64,000 bases of DNA, taken from Margaritifera margaritifera (Eukaryota; Mollusca; Bivalvia; Unionida; Margaritiferidae). The DNA lies in the NCBI GenBank assembly GCA_029931535.1, contig JAQPZY010001555.1:2111001-2175000 (forward strand). The letters run 5' to 3'. Below, one piece after another: positions 49,908-56,820 of the stretch. Both the position numbers and the translations under genes were made by a program. Positions within the stretch are counted from its first letter, which is position 1. Each line of letters starts with the position of its first letter. The notes beneath the pieces were generated by a model. It made no database searches and was not told the DNA's origin. It was given only the letters and a program-made list of their open reading frames with translations.

Positions 49908-51038
49908 TTACTTCTTTTTCTTTTTATAGTCGACGACTTGAGAAGCTGCAATCCAAGAATCAAAACTAGGGGGATATCCTTTCCAACGTACTTTGACTTC
50001 TTCTACTCGTCGTTTACCTACTTTGCGTGTTCTTTGTTCGAGAATGCTTTCGATGTCGTACAAGGTATCTTCTTTTTTAGTCACTCGTTGTAACTCAGGC
50101 AAGTAAAATGTTCCTTTGAGTACTTCACCGTGCATGTCTTCCAATTTATAGACGGGAGGATCACGTCCACGGACGGGGGTAGTGACACGAAACAATTCGG
50201 TAGTCCAGTTAGGTAAATAACCTTTGTCAAAAGTACGTTTGGTTTTTCCGATGCGAACCCAATCTCCCGTCTTTAATAACTTCAACAAAGGTGTTTTCTT
50301 TTTCTTCTTTTTTTTGGTCTGCTGGGGTGAACCGAATAATTTATCAAACACAGACACTTCGTTTTCAGGGCTGACCTGTTCGGGGGTACATCCAATACTA
50401 CGATGGTACGATTGATTGTACGCTTTGACCAAACGAGGTAACACGTCGATGTACTTGAGAGTATGTTGATGTGTAAAATATTTCCACATGCGTTCTTTCA
50501 AAGTTCTTTGAAAACGTTCCACGATACTGGCTTTGGTTTCAGGATTTTCGGTCGTAAAAAAATGAATGTGTCTTTGTTTCAATTCTTTTTGAAAAGCTTG
50601 GTTTAGAAATTCGGTACCTTTGTCCGTTTGCCATCGTAAAGGTTGACGTCCACTTTGTTTCAAGACCAATTTTAAGGCTCGTACCAATTCGGTACTGCTT
50701 TTAGAAGTCAAAGGCACGACCCAAGCAAATTTGGAAAACACATCAATGACACAAAACAAATATTTGTAACCACGATTGTAAGTAGCTAAATGAGAGACAT
50801 CCGCTAAATCGGCTTGCCATTGATGATCGATCCCTTCCACTTGAGTAGTACTTCTAGAAAATTTACGTCGAATGGGTTTGTGTAACGTGTACGTTGATTG
50901 TTCTTGTAACCATCGTCGTACTTCAGGCAAACGTACACTTTTCAATTGACTTTTAGCAGCTCGATATAATTTTTGAACTCCTCCGTAACCAGCAGCATGA
51001 CCAGGATTGTAATAAATGGTAGCTAACAGTTTCTCCAT
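49908..51038 (-). CDS. Retroviral-type DDE integrase with C-terminal chromodomain
   Basis: 376 aa from ATG 51038; the frame extends ten codons upstream only to a TTG. The catalytic triad is Asp77 (WQADLADV), Asp139 (WQTDKGTEF) and Glu174 (SIVERFQRTLK), giving a 35-residue D-E spacing (DD35E). The C-terminus, about 318-372, has chromodomain features: YDIESILEQR, then VKVRWKGYPPSFDSWI. The N-terminus lacks an HHCC zinc finger. It belongs to the F54H12.3-like Polinton integrases, which join element ends to target DNA; the 6-bp duplication is the expected product. The chromodomain may direct insertion to modified chromatin (inference). Intact. The final codons overlap the TATA box of the next gene. 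Confidence 0.93.
   Translation of the reverse strand: MEKLLATIYYNPGHAAGYGGVQKLYRAAKSQLKSVRLPEVRRWLQEQSTYTLHKPIRRKFSRSTTQVEGIDHQWQADLADVSHLATYNRGYKYLFCVIDVFSKFAWVVPLTSKSSTELVRALKLVLKQSGRQPLRWQTDKGTEFLNQAFQKELKQRHIHFFTTENPETKASIVERFQRTLKERMWKYFTHQHTLKYIDVLPRLVKAYNQSYHRSIGCTPEQVSPENEVSVFDKLFGSPQQTKKKKKKKTPLLKLLKTGDWVRIGKTKRTFDKGYLPNWTTELFRVTTPVRGRDPPVYKLEDMHGEVLKGTFYLPELQRVTKKEDTLYDIESILEQRTRKVGKRRVEEVKVRWKGYPPSFDSWIAASQVVDYKKKKK
49922..49928 (-). promoter_or_regulatory. TATA box at the head of the capsid gene block
   Basis: TATAAAAAG on the minus strand is made by the last codons of the integrase (DYKKKKK). It lies about 25-30 nt before ATG 49898 of the two-TM gene, so the leader would be very short. 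No equally good box is seen before the following five genes, suggesting that this one may serve the whole block. Confidence 0.45.
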
Positions 51039-51049
51039 GATGATTTTCC

Positions 51050-51661
51050 TCAAGAATAAGTTAACCAAGTTCCAATACTCTTTTCTTCGTGAGGTATCTT
51101 TTTGGATTGTTGTTGTTTACGTGTCCGACGTGCTACTGGGGTAAATGAAGAGGGAGTTCGATCATCAGGGGTCATCGGTTCTGTTTTGACTTCTTTCTTT
51201 ACTTCTTTCTTTTTCTTTTCTGAGGGTAAAGGGGTAGACCTTTTCTTTTTTATCCAATCTGGGGTGGCTAACTTTTTTATTTTTTTAAGAGGTGGAGTTA
51301 GTAAAAACTCTTCTTCTTCTTCTTCTTCTTCTTCTTCTTCTTCTTCTTCTTTTTCTTTTTTGATGGTCACATTAGGTTCGCTTTTCATCAGAGCCTTAAA
51401 ATCTCTCAGAGTGGGTGAAGCTGTTTCGTCGACTGCTTTTTGGCGAAAGAGTTGTAGACGTTGTAAAAGTTGACCGTACCGTTGGGTTTTTTCTGTTTCA
51501 GACACATTGTTTTGTTCCATCAGGGATTGTAATTCTTGTTGTAACTGAGACATTTCGTTAAGATTAGGATTGGGTGGTAAATGAGGTATCCGCTGTTCGT
51601 TCCAACGATGAAATTCCATCCATCGTTTGTAAGGTACTAAAGTCAGTTTTCGTCCTTCCAT
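51050..51661 (-). CDS. Hypothetical charged protein upstream of integrase
   Basis: 203 aa from ATG 51661; the open frame reaches 51679 only through a TTG. The N-terminal part contains LVPYKRWMEFHRWNEQRIPHL and a predicted helical or coiled-coil segment (SQLQQELQSLMEQ and following). Then comes a Glu run encoded by a TTC/GAA trinucleotide repeat (51310-51350), then Lys/Pro-rich basic stretches resembling nuclear localisation signals. No known domain recognised. It ends 11 nt before the integrase ATG. A DNA-binding or scaffold role is possible but unsupported. Confidence 0.55.
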   Translation of the reverse strand: MEGRKLTLVPYKRWMEFHRWNEQRIPHLPPNPNLNEMSQLQQELQSLMEQNNVSETEKTQRYGQLLQRLQLFRQKAVDETASPTLRDFKALMKSEPNVTIKKEKEEEEEEEEEEEEEEFLLTPPLKKIKKLATPDWIKKKRSTPLPSEKKKKEVKKEVKTEPMTPDDRTPSSFTPVARRTRKQQQSKKIPHEEKSIGTWLTYS

Positions 51662-51728
51662 TTCATTCAAAGGTACCAAAAAGGTGTGGTCTTTTCAGAG
51701 AAGGGTGGTCCTTTTTATCTTCTTTTTT

Positions 51729-52151
51729 TTATCGCATGACCCCTCCTAAAAGTGGTCCAGCAATCGTTCCTAACAAAGGAGCGGCTATTTTTAACAATGG
51801 TCCTAACAGCATAGGTAGAAATCCTCCTCGTTGTACCAACATTTTTTTCTTTTGTTGAAGAGGTATTTTCTTTTTCACCATTTGACGAAGAACATTCCGA
51901 TGTTTCCCTAATTTTTGTTTCTGTATCTTGGACAAAGGTACCGTTCCTTTCAACACGTTCAAACAACATTCACACACGGTATCAATGATTTCTTTAGGAG
52001 CTGTTTGAATGAGTTGTTTTCGCATGGGAGAATTGGATTTGCTCAAGACAGACAAGACATCCCAATGTTTAGCCAGACGAGGGGGAAGTCGTCCTTTTTT
52101 GGTGGTTTTCTTCTTTTCTTGGTGGTGGTGGTGTACACGTTTGGGAGCCAT
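51729..52151 (-). CDS. pX/core-like basic virion protein with hydrophobic Gly-rich C-terminus
   Basis: 140 aa from ATG 52151; the longer frame starts only at a GTG upstream. A basic N-terminus (MAPKRVHHHH, KKK clusters) leads into a helical region (about 33-105). The protein ends in a hydrophobic Gly/Leu/Pro tail beginning QRGGFLPMLLGPLL. A basic body with a GGFLP-type hydrophobic tail is the layout of adenovirus pX/mu-like condensing proteins, reported as a feature of adintoviruses; the homology is my inference. Residues 33-118 align by eye with 14-103 of the next gene upstream, so the two are paralogues. A TATA box at 52206-52212 lies about 55 nt upstream of this ATG. Confidence 0.65.
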   Translation of the reverse strand: MAPKRVHHHHQEKKKTTKKGRLPPRLAKHWDVLSVLSKSNSPMRKQLIQTAPKEIIDTVCECCLNVLKGTVPLSKIQKQKLGKHRNVLRQMVKKKIPLQQKKKMLVQRGGFLPMLLGPLLKIAAPLLGTIAGPLLGGVMR

Positions 52152-52205
52152 CTTTTTAAGTCGGTAGAAAACAAGTCTGAAGTCTTTTGGCCTTTCACCC
52201 TTCTT

Positions 52206-52212
52206 TTTTATA
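52206..52212 (-). promoter_or_regulatory. TATA box of the 140-aa pX-like gene, overlapping a stop codon
   Basis: TATAAAA on the minus strand about 55 nt before ATG 52151. The TAA stop of the upstream 302-aa gene lies inside it. Confidence 0.55.
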
Positions 52213-53116
52213 CTGGAACACGTCTCCACTGATTGTCTGCACGACGTTCCAACTTCACGACAGGTCTCACTCGACGTTGAGGTGTTTTCAAGGGACTAAA
52301 TCGTCTCAATTCTTGTTTGGATAAATCCACTAAACTTTGTAAGATGCCAGTTCTTTCTTGGACTTTGGTTTTAGGGGATGGTACTTTGTGGGTGGCTGCT
52401 GCCATGGCTAAATCAGCTGAAGTCGACGGCCCCGACGGGGTAACTTTAGAAATAGGTTTCCATTTTTGCATCAAATTAGGAAACACGGATCTTAAGTCTG
52501 GTTTGACAGGCATCATGGTAAAAGGGGGTGAAGAAGACAAAGAGGAAGAAGTGGATGCCAAAGGAGACCTTGTCACTGCTGGTGGTGATGGTAAGGGTGG
52601 TGGTGTCTTGCGGGTGTACGTTTGCGTCCGAACAGCAGTACCTCTTTTACGTCGGGTGTTAGTGGTGGCAGTAGGTGTGGTTTTCTTCTTTTGGGTACGA
52701 CTTTTCTTTTTCTTGGGGCTGGTTTTCTTCTTCTTTGGACTTTTCTTCTTCTTTTTAGGAGTTGTTTTGGTTTTGGTATCATTAGGATCCCATTTCAAAA
52801 GGGAACGAATCATAACCCCTCCTAAAGAACCACTTCCACCAGGAGTTAAAATGATTTGTTTTTTAGTCCGTGAATCGATTCTAGGATCAGCCAGTTGTGA
52901 CAATACTCCTTTATGTTTTTGAAAAAAACGTTGAGTTTGATGAGGGATGTGAATGATGCCTTGTAGTAATTGACGTGCCGTCAAAGTAAACCATCGTAAC
53001 ACTTCTTTCAGACTCGCTTCTAACAAATGAGCACGGACTTGTGCATTTTTTTCACGACTGATGCCATACAAGGCACGAATCAATTTAGCCGAAGGATGAG
53101 ATTGAAAGGAAGTCAT
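52208..53116 (-). CDS. Long paralogue of the pX-like protein with basic and Pro/Ser-rich tail
   Basis: 302 aa. Residues 14-103 repeat the helical plan of the 140-aa neighbour: a charged helix, LLQGIIHIP, QKHKGVLSQL, then KKQIILTPGGSGSLGG at the place of the QRGGFLP motif. A very basic stretch follows (about 115-150, repeated PKKKK), then a Pro/Ser/Thr-rich region. The C-terminus has RRVRPVVKLERRADNQWRR. Probably a DNA-binding core or minor virion protein (inference). Its stop codon TAA lies inside the TATA box of the next gene. It has its own TATA at 53163-53169. Intact. Confidence 0.65.
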   Translation of the reverse strand: MTSFQSHPSAKLIRALYGISREKNAQVRAHLLEASLKEVLRWFTLTARQLLQGIIHIPHQTQRFFQKHKGVLSQLADPRIDSRTKKQIILTPGGSGSLGGVMIRSLLKWDPNDTKTKTTPKKKKKSPKKKKTSPKKKKSRTQKKKTTPTATTNTRRKRGTAVRTQTYTRKTPPPLPSPPAVTRSPLASTSSSLSSSPPFTMMPVKPDLRSVFPNLMQKWKPISKVTPSGPSTSADLAMAAATHKVPSPKTKVQERTGILQSLVDLSKQELRRFSPLKTPQRRVRPVVKLERRADNQWRRVPV

Positions 53117-53162
53117 CTTCTCTCCAAAAAGAGTGTGAGACAGAAATGACGTCGTAGGTTGT

Positions 53163-53169
53163 TTTTATA
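53163..53169 (-). promoter_or_regulatory. TATA box of the 302-aa pX-like paralogue
   Basis: TATAAAA on the minus strand about 50 nt before ATG 53116, in the 60-bp gap after the ATPase stop. Confidence 0.55.
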
Positions 53170-53176
53170 GTTTTTT

Positions 53177-53911
53177 TTAAAAATGAGCTGAAGGGGCCGT
53201 GTAAATGACAGGACCACCTTCTTCACTCCAAGAGTGAAAGATACTGGCACGAAATCTCAAATAGTCAGGAGTGGTCGGTTTTAAGTCAACGAGTAAATAC
53301 TCGTGAGGGGTTTGAGTGGCATCGTCGTACGCATAATTGAGCCAAGGAGCTCCTAACTGTTTGGCTAACACTTGTACTTGAGATTTGTCTCTGGGACTTT
53401 TAAACAAGACCACGTAATGAGCATTCAAACTAATGGTTCGATGGGCTTTACTCTGTTGAAATAAATTTTGTGTTATGTACACAATACTAGCATTACGATG
53501 GTGACCTTTTCGTGTAAACCAAAGTTTAATTTCTTCTTCGTCTTCTCCTAACATGTCATCAAAAATAACTAAATGAGTTTGACTCACGTCAGACACGATT
53601 CCATCGTCTTCGTGAGGGATGCCTTCTACAAACGAAATGGTTTCTCCTTGACTTTCTTTCAATAACGTGTAAGACAGTTGCCACTCTTTGTAACACCACA
53701 CGATACGTTGAGGTGGACGATCAAACAAATCAGTTTTGTGTTCGATCAATCGTTTGACAAATTCGGTTTTGCCTGAACCACTGGGTCCAGCAATCAACAT
53801 GTTAAATGGATGGCGCAGATACAAAGCATTCCAACTTTGACGATCTAACTTTTCGTCAATCACTTTCACCACAGAAGAGGTAGTAGACGAGGTAGAAGAA
53901 GATGTAGCCAT
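53177..53911 (-). CDS. FtsK/HerA (A32-like) genome-packaging ATPase
   Basis: 244 aa from ATG 53911. Walker A is at residues 42-49 (GPSGSGKT), Walker B at about 113-120 (HLVIFDDM), followed by a VYITQNLF sensor-type segment and FKSPRD. This fits the A32-like packaging ATPases of Polintons and adintoviruses, which pump DNA into preformed capsids. An in-frame ATG exists 16 codons upstream (53959), but it is embedded in the TATA box TATAAAATG. A transcript started from that box would begin downstream of it, so I choose the second ATG, followed by a Ser/Thr-rich leader. Intact. Confidence 0.9.
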   Translation of the reverse strand: MATSSSTSSTTSSVVKVIDEKLDRQSWNALYLRHPFNMLIAGPSGSGKTEFVKRLIEHKTDLFDRPPQRIVWCYKEWQLSYTLLKESQGETISFVEGIPHEDDGIVSDVSQTHLVIFDDMLGEDEEEIKLWFTRKGHHRNASIVYITQNLFQQSKAHRTISLNAHYVVLFKSPRDKSQVQVLAKQLGAPWLNYAYDDATQTPHEYLLVDLKPTTPDYLRFRASIFHSWSEEGGPVIYTAPSAHF

Positions 53912-53958
53912 GATTGAGGTAAGAAGATTTTTGAGAAGAAGACAAAAAACCCAAGGCA

Positions 53959-53965
53959 TTTTATA
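53959..53965 (-). promoter_or_regulatory. TATA box of the packaging ATPase gene
   Basis: TATAAAATG on the minus strand: the upstream in-frame ATG is part of the box. This decides the start of the ATPase in favour of ATG 53911, about 50 nt downstream. Confidence 0.6.
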
Positions 53966-54041
53966 CGATTTTCATACACGTTTATTTTTTAGAGAAAAAA
54001 AAGTAACCAACCAACCAACAAATAACATATTTTTTTACAAG

Positions 54042-54203
54042 TCATTCATTTTTTACAGTACGAGTGAGAAAATAGCCAAGTAAAATCATCAGGTACACAA
54101 TGAAGGCTCCTACGGAAACCATCAAACTGTCATATAAACACGTCAATGTACAACAATAGTTTCGTGTCCTAGTCATGAAAGACACTGTGTTTTGGGGTGA
54201 CAT
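54042..54203 (-). CDS. Small single-TM protein
   Basis: 53 aa from ATG 54203; the frame continues upstream but without ATG. A Cys-containing N-terminus (NYCCTLTCLYDS) is followed by a clear hydrophobic helix, residues about 26-46, and a short basic tail (TRTVKNE). Probably a small type-III or tail-anchored membrane protein. No family recognised. It lies between the ATPase and the small gene cluster, about 80 bp from the ATPase promoter. Short length makes it less certain. Confidence 0.4.
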   Translation of the reverse strand: MSPQNTVSFMTRTRNYCCTLTCLYDSLMVSVGAFIVYLMILLGYFLTRTVKNE

Positions 54204-54383
54204 TCTTCTGGTCGTCTTTTGTTTTTTTGAATCCTCTGACGGTAGCGGTGGTGGTGGTAAAGAAGGGTGGTGTTCCTCCTCAAGATGTATTGGAACCACA
54301 CAGTGGTGGTGTCAGGTACTTCTTCTTCTTTTTCTTCTTTTAGGGTTTCCCATCGAGGTTCCCCTTTTTTCACTTTTAGAACC

Positions 54384-54698
54384 TTATGGATAAGTGGCCA
54401 AATCTTTGCTGAACTGGGCCACTTCTTGTAACCAATATTGGAAACCAAGGTTTCTCCAGGGTCGTACATCTTTCCAATAGAAAAGGTGTTGGTGTAACTC
54501 ACTAGCAAAACACACTTCTTGAAATGTTTTATACACAAATAAAGTGTGACGAATGTCTTCTTCACATGGAAGTGCGTCACTAATTTTCATTACCACTCTC
54601 AACGCTTTACGTACAATGTGTCTTTCGTGGACTGATAAAATTAAGTTTTTATAGTCTTCATCTTCTTCTACTAAGTCCGAAGAAGAACACAGGGTCAT
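54384..54698 (-). CDS. Hypothetical 104-aa protein
   Basis: 104 aa starting at ATG 54698. Acidic N-terminus (LVEEDEDYKN), then predominantly helical sequence with Trp/Phe-rich patches (HLFYWKDVRPWRNLGFQYWL). No known domain recognised. It overlaps the upstream 107-aa frame by 41 nt. The tryptophan-rich second half and the neighbouring apoptosis-type genes could mean another small helical host-interaction protein, but this is speculative. Confidence 0.45.
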   Translation of the reverse strand: MTLCSSSDLVEEDEDYKNLILSVHERHIVRKALRVVMKISDALPCEEDIRHTLFVYKTFQEVCFASELHQHLFYWKDVRPWRNLGFQYWLQEVAQFSKDLATYP

Positions 54699-54975
54699 AT
54701 TGTTTTTTGGAACTCAACAACAATTGAGTCCAAAACAACCACGGATCGTTCAAAAGAATCCAAGGCAAACACTTGTCCTCAAAAATAGTCCACAACGAAT
54801 GTCCTGGAAAACGAATTCCAAGATAAGAAGTCACTAAGACACATACCACATAACGTCCAAAATTTAATGGACACAGTTCTTGTATCACTTTTTTATAATC
54901 CTCTAAGGTCTTAATTTTATCTATGCTTTCCTTCCACGGAATCCGTTTCACGAGTGGCGTGTAGAGTTCAGGCAT
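54658..54975 (-). CDS. Small helical protein with Bcl-2-like BH1 and BH2 motifs (tentative)
   Basis: 105 aa from ATG 54975. Residues 33-48 (counted from the preceding GTG) contain ELCPLNFGRYVVCVLV, resembling a BH1 motif with its central N-[WF]-G-R. Residues about 72-88 contain LPWILLNDPWLFWTQLL, resembling BH2 with its WI...W...F/W pattern. The order is right but the spacing (34 residues) is shorter than the roughly 45 of cellular Bcl-2 proteins, and no N-terminal BH3/BH4 part is present. If real, it would block apoptosis at mitochondria, as Bcl-2 homologues carried by several DNA virus groups do. It lies in the same small-gene cluster as the BIR gene. The TATA box at 54984 is oddly close to the ATG. 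Confidence 0.4.
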   Translation of the reverse strand: MPELYTPLVKRIPWKESIDKIKTLEDYKKVIQELCPLNFGRYVVCVLVTSYLGIRFPGHSLWTIFEDKCLPWILLNDPWLFWTQLLLSSKKQYDPVFFFGLSRRR

Positions 54976-54983
54976 ACCCACTC

Positions 54984-54990
54984 TTTTATA
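54984..54990 (-). promoter_or_regulatory. TATA box just upstream of the Bcl-2-like ORF
   Basis: TATAAAA on the minus strand, only 9 nt before ATG 54975. Initiation at the usual distance would fall inside the ORF, so either the start site is unusually close or this box serves another transcript. A perfect 7-bp inverted repeat (GTGTCTA/TAGACAC) lies just upstream at 55001-55018. Confidence 0.4.
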
Positions 54991-55022
54991 GCCAGGCTGT
55001 GTCTAATAATAGACACTTAGTG

Positions 55023-55146
55023 GTGACGGGCTAGATCTTTGGCAAACTCTTGGTAAATCTTTTCGCGCACTTCCAAAGGCAAGCCACGAATGTACTCTGG
55101 TAAAGTTTCCGTATTCTTCTAAAGAAGAAGTATTCTCCTCCGACAT
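55023..55146 (-). pseudogene. Small frameshifted gene downstream of the BIR gene
   Basis: An ATG at 55146 opens a frame starting MSEENTSSLEEY. The next frame continues with the protein-like segment LPEYIRGLPLEVREKIYQEF and ends in TAA near 55023. The two parts are in different frames around 55108, so either one base was lost or gained in this copy or the true start is elsewhere. The ATG lies 17 bp after the BIR stop. No function recognised. The ATG frame itself runs on to a TAG in the palindrome near 55010. Confidence 0.35.
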
Positions 55147-55163
55147 GGAATTTTTTTTAAAAA

Positions 55164-55583
55164 CTACTTCTTCTTCTGTTTGGCATCTGGCTCATCGTAC
55201 CCGAACTGTTCTAAGGCGACTAAAGGTAAGAACTGACAGTGCGGAGACCATCTGGCATGTTCAATGTAAGCTGAGTCGGTAGGCTCCCAATGGCAAAGTT
55301 TCACACCACAACTAAAACATTGAACTATATCTCCTTCTCCCGTGTATTTAAATCCAGATCTAGCTAAACCTTCCGGTTTAGGTCCTTCTAGAAATTTTGG
55401 CCACTTGTCTTGGAATGACTCCAGTCGACTTTCATACTTGGAATAACCAAGTAAAGTCACAGGTATTCTGATATGCAAATAGGGACCCACATTCACCTTG
55501 TTGTCATTAACGTCAATACCAAACCGTACAGAATCCGTTTCATCGCATGGTACTGCATCACACTCCAAGTCGTGGTGACTCAT
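55164..55583 (-). CDS. BIR-domain protein (inhibitor-of-apoptosis-like)
   Basis: 139 aa. Residues about 50-120 form one BIR domain: YESRLESF at the start, LARSGFKYTGEGDIVQCFSC in the core. The zinc ligands Cys89, Cys92, His109, Cys116 keep the exact C-X2-C-X16-H-X6-C spacing. There is no RING or CARD. IAP-type BIR proteins bind caspases or IAP antagonists; an anti-apoptotic role during element activity is inferred. Accessory anti-apoptosis genes are known in adintoviruses. A TATA box sits at 55656-55662, about 75 nt upstream. ATG at 55583. It could also be a captured host gene. Confidence 0.85.
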   Translation of the reverse strand: MSHHDLECDAVPCDETDSVRFGIDVNDNKVNVGPYLHIRIPVTLLGYSKYESRLESFQDKWPKFLEGPKPEGLARSGFKYTGEGDIVQCFSCGVKLCHWEPTDSAYIEHARWSPHCQFLPLVALEQFGYDEPDAKQKKK

Positions 55584-55815
55584 CTTTTTTTTCTTCTTGC
55601 TTCTTGGTTAACGTTGAAAGTGAGAATGAAGGGTTAGGTTTGGAAGGGGTTCCTTTTTTATACTTCTCCAAATCGGCGTGTCCGTAAGGTAAAGTGGTGT
55701 GATCTGGAAGTCTCACTCTTTTTTGGTACACGATACGATACACTTTTTGAACAGGTCGAGTCACTATTTTATGATTTGGTAGGCGTACAATCTTGTGAGG
55801 TTCTAACGTGTGCAC
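55558..55815 (-). pseudogene. Open segment without ATG between the PolB remains and the BIR gene
   Basis: An 85-codon open stretch in the same frame as the last piece of the broken region above it, separated by one TGA (55816-55818). It contains no ATG. The composition looks protein-like, with an internal repeat (RLPNHKIV, then RLPDHTTL). It contains the TATA box of the BIR gene and overlaps that gene's start by 26 nt. I take it as residual coding sequence left after loss of the polymerase region, not a translated gene. It is not recognisable as PolB. Confidence 0.3.
55656..55662 (-). promoter_or_regulatory. TATA box of the BIR gene
   Basis: TATAAAA (continuing as AAGG) on the minus strand, about 75 nt before ATG 55583. 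It lies within the ATG-less open segment above the gene. Confidence 0.5.
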
Positions 55816-56128
55816 TCAAAAGTCTTCCACTTGTCCAGACAGCAAAGCATTTTTCAAAACCTCAAAGTTAACCACTTGGCTGGTTAGGGATGCCATCTTG
55901 TTGCAACAGGAGTTCTGCTTTATTTCGTTGTTTGGTTCTGTCCGACTGTCGAATGTTATTCCAGGCTCTTTTCCATTCTTTGCTCTCGTTCTTGTTGGCA
56001 TATGTTCGTCCCACCACAATAGCCCGAGCAAAGCACATCTGGTCTTGAGTATTGTCGATTTGGACGACACTGCGTTTGGTACTTCGAATATCGTCCACCA
56101 GTAACGGTTTCCTACTTCGTCCACTTCC
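55816..56128 (-). pseudogene. Broken continuation of the PolB N-terminal region
   Basis: Directly after the TGA that ends the 215-aa gene, the same frame stays open to 55868. It carries the segment RSVVQIDNTQDQMCFARAIV and then WKRAWNNIRQSDRTK. This matches the motif just before the exonuclease domain of Polinton-type PolB (family recollection). A stop at 55868-55870 follows; similar-looking sequence then appears in another frame (NFEVLKNALLSGQVEDF) and ends at TGA 55816. There are no exonuclease (DxE) or polymerase (DTDS-type) motifs here or elsewhere in the element. So PolB is truncated and disrupted in this copy. Confidence 0.6.
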
Positions 56129-56776
56129 TCAAGGAGGGGAAACGTGAGTCAAGTAAAGTGTGGCCTTTCCATCGGTGATGGTAAACTTGTCGTTGGATTG
56201 TTGCACATGTTCTATTTTGGACATGACTTTATCTGGTGTTAATTCTTCCGGACTGCTAAATTCAATCCAAACAGGACTCTTCAATTGGTCATGATGGATG
56301 GCTAGTCTCAACCGATCCTCTTCTTTAGCTCCACATTGCCGTTTCAAGTTGATTAAGACAGATTCCCACAAATCGCTAATGAACTGCGCCGCTTTCTCGG
56401 GAGGTACTTCGGACTTGAAGTCTTTGAAGTGAACCGTATGTGTATAGGCCGTGGTCCTAAATTTTCGAGAAGTGATTTTTTGTGTCTCTCGAATCCGATA
56501 GTAATTTTCAGGAGCCACGGTAGTAGGACTTTCTTGGTAAGGGGTTCTGGTGTTGGTAGTAGTAGTGGTTTTGGTTTTGGGTGACAGTGGTGGTTTGGAA
56601 GTTTGGGTTTCAGGTTGTTGTTCACTCATTTCATCTTCAAAGTCACTGGCATGGACTTGAGCCAGTACTTCCTCTAAGGGTGTTTCAGGCGGCACGGAAT
56701 ACCTTTGTCGTCGTGGCCTCATGGTTTGTTCTTGTTCTTCTTCTGTTTTATCATGGTTTGGGTGTGATCTTTTCAT
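56129..56776 (-). CDS. PolB N-terminal-associated domain protein, ending at an in-frame UGA
   Basis: 215 aa from ATG 56776. A basic, low-complexity Thr/Pro-rich first half (to about residue 85) is followed by a globular part: RKFRTTAYTHTVHFKDFKSE, then helices, then VQQSNDKFTITDGKATLYLTHV. This part resembles the region that precedes the exonuclease domain in the PolB proteins of F54H12-type elements. The reading frame continues past its TGA (56129-56131) into recognisable family sequence, so the protein may be a truncated polymerase product. Alternatively it functions alone as a nucleic-acid-binding protein. It is the first minus-strand gene, 45 nt from its TATA box in the divergent promoter. 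Confidence 0.55.
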   Translation of the reverse strand: MKRSHPNHDKTEEEQEQTMRPRRQRYSVPPETPLEEVLAQVHASDFEDEMSEQQPETQTSKPPLSPKTKTTTTTNTRTPYQESPTTVAPENYYRIRETQKITSRKFRTTAYTHTVHFKDFKSEVPPEKAAQFISDLWESVLINLKRQCGAKEEDRLRLAIHHDQLKSPVWIEFSSPEELTPDKVMSKIEHVQQSNDKFTITDGKATLYLTHVSPP

Positions 56777-56820
56777 CTTGAACTTTACTTTGAAACTGAT
56801 TCAGTTTTCACCCAGGCACC

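Noticed and set aside
52317..52922. 201-codon plus-strand frame
   Set aside because: It is antisense to the 302-aa pX-like paralogue, and its Phe/Val/Gly runs are the complement of lysine codons.
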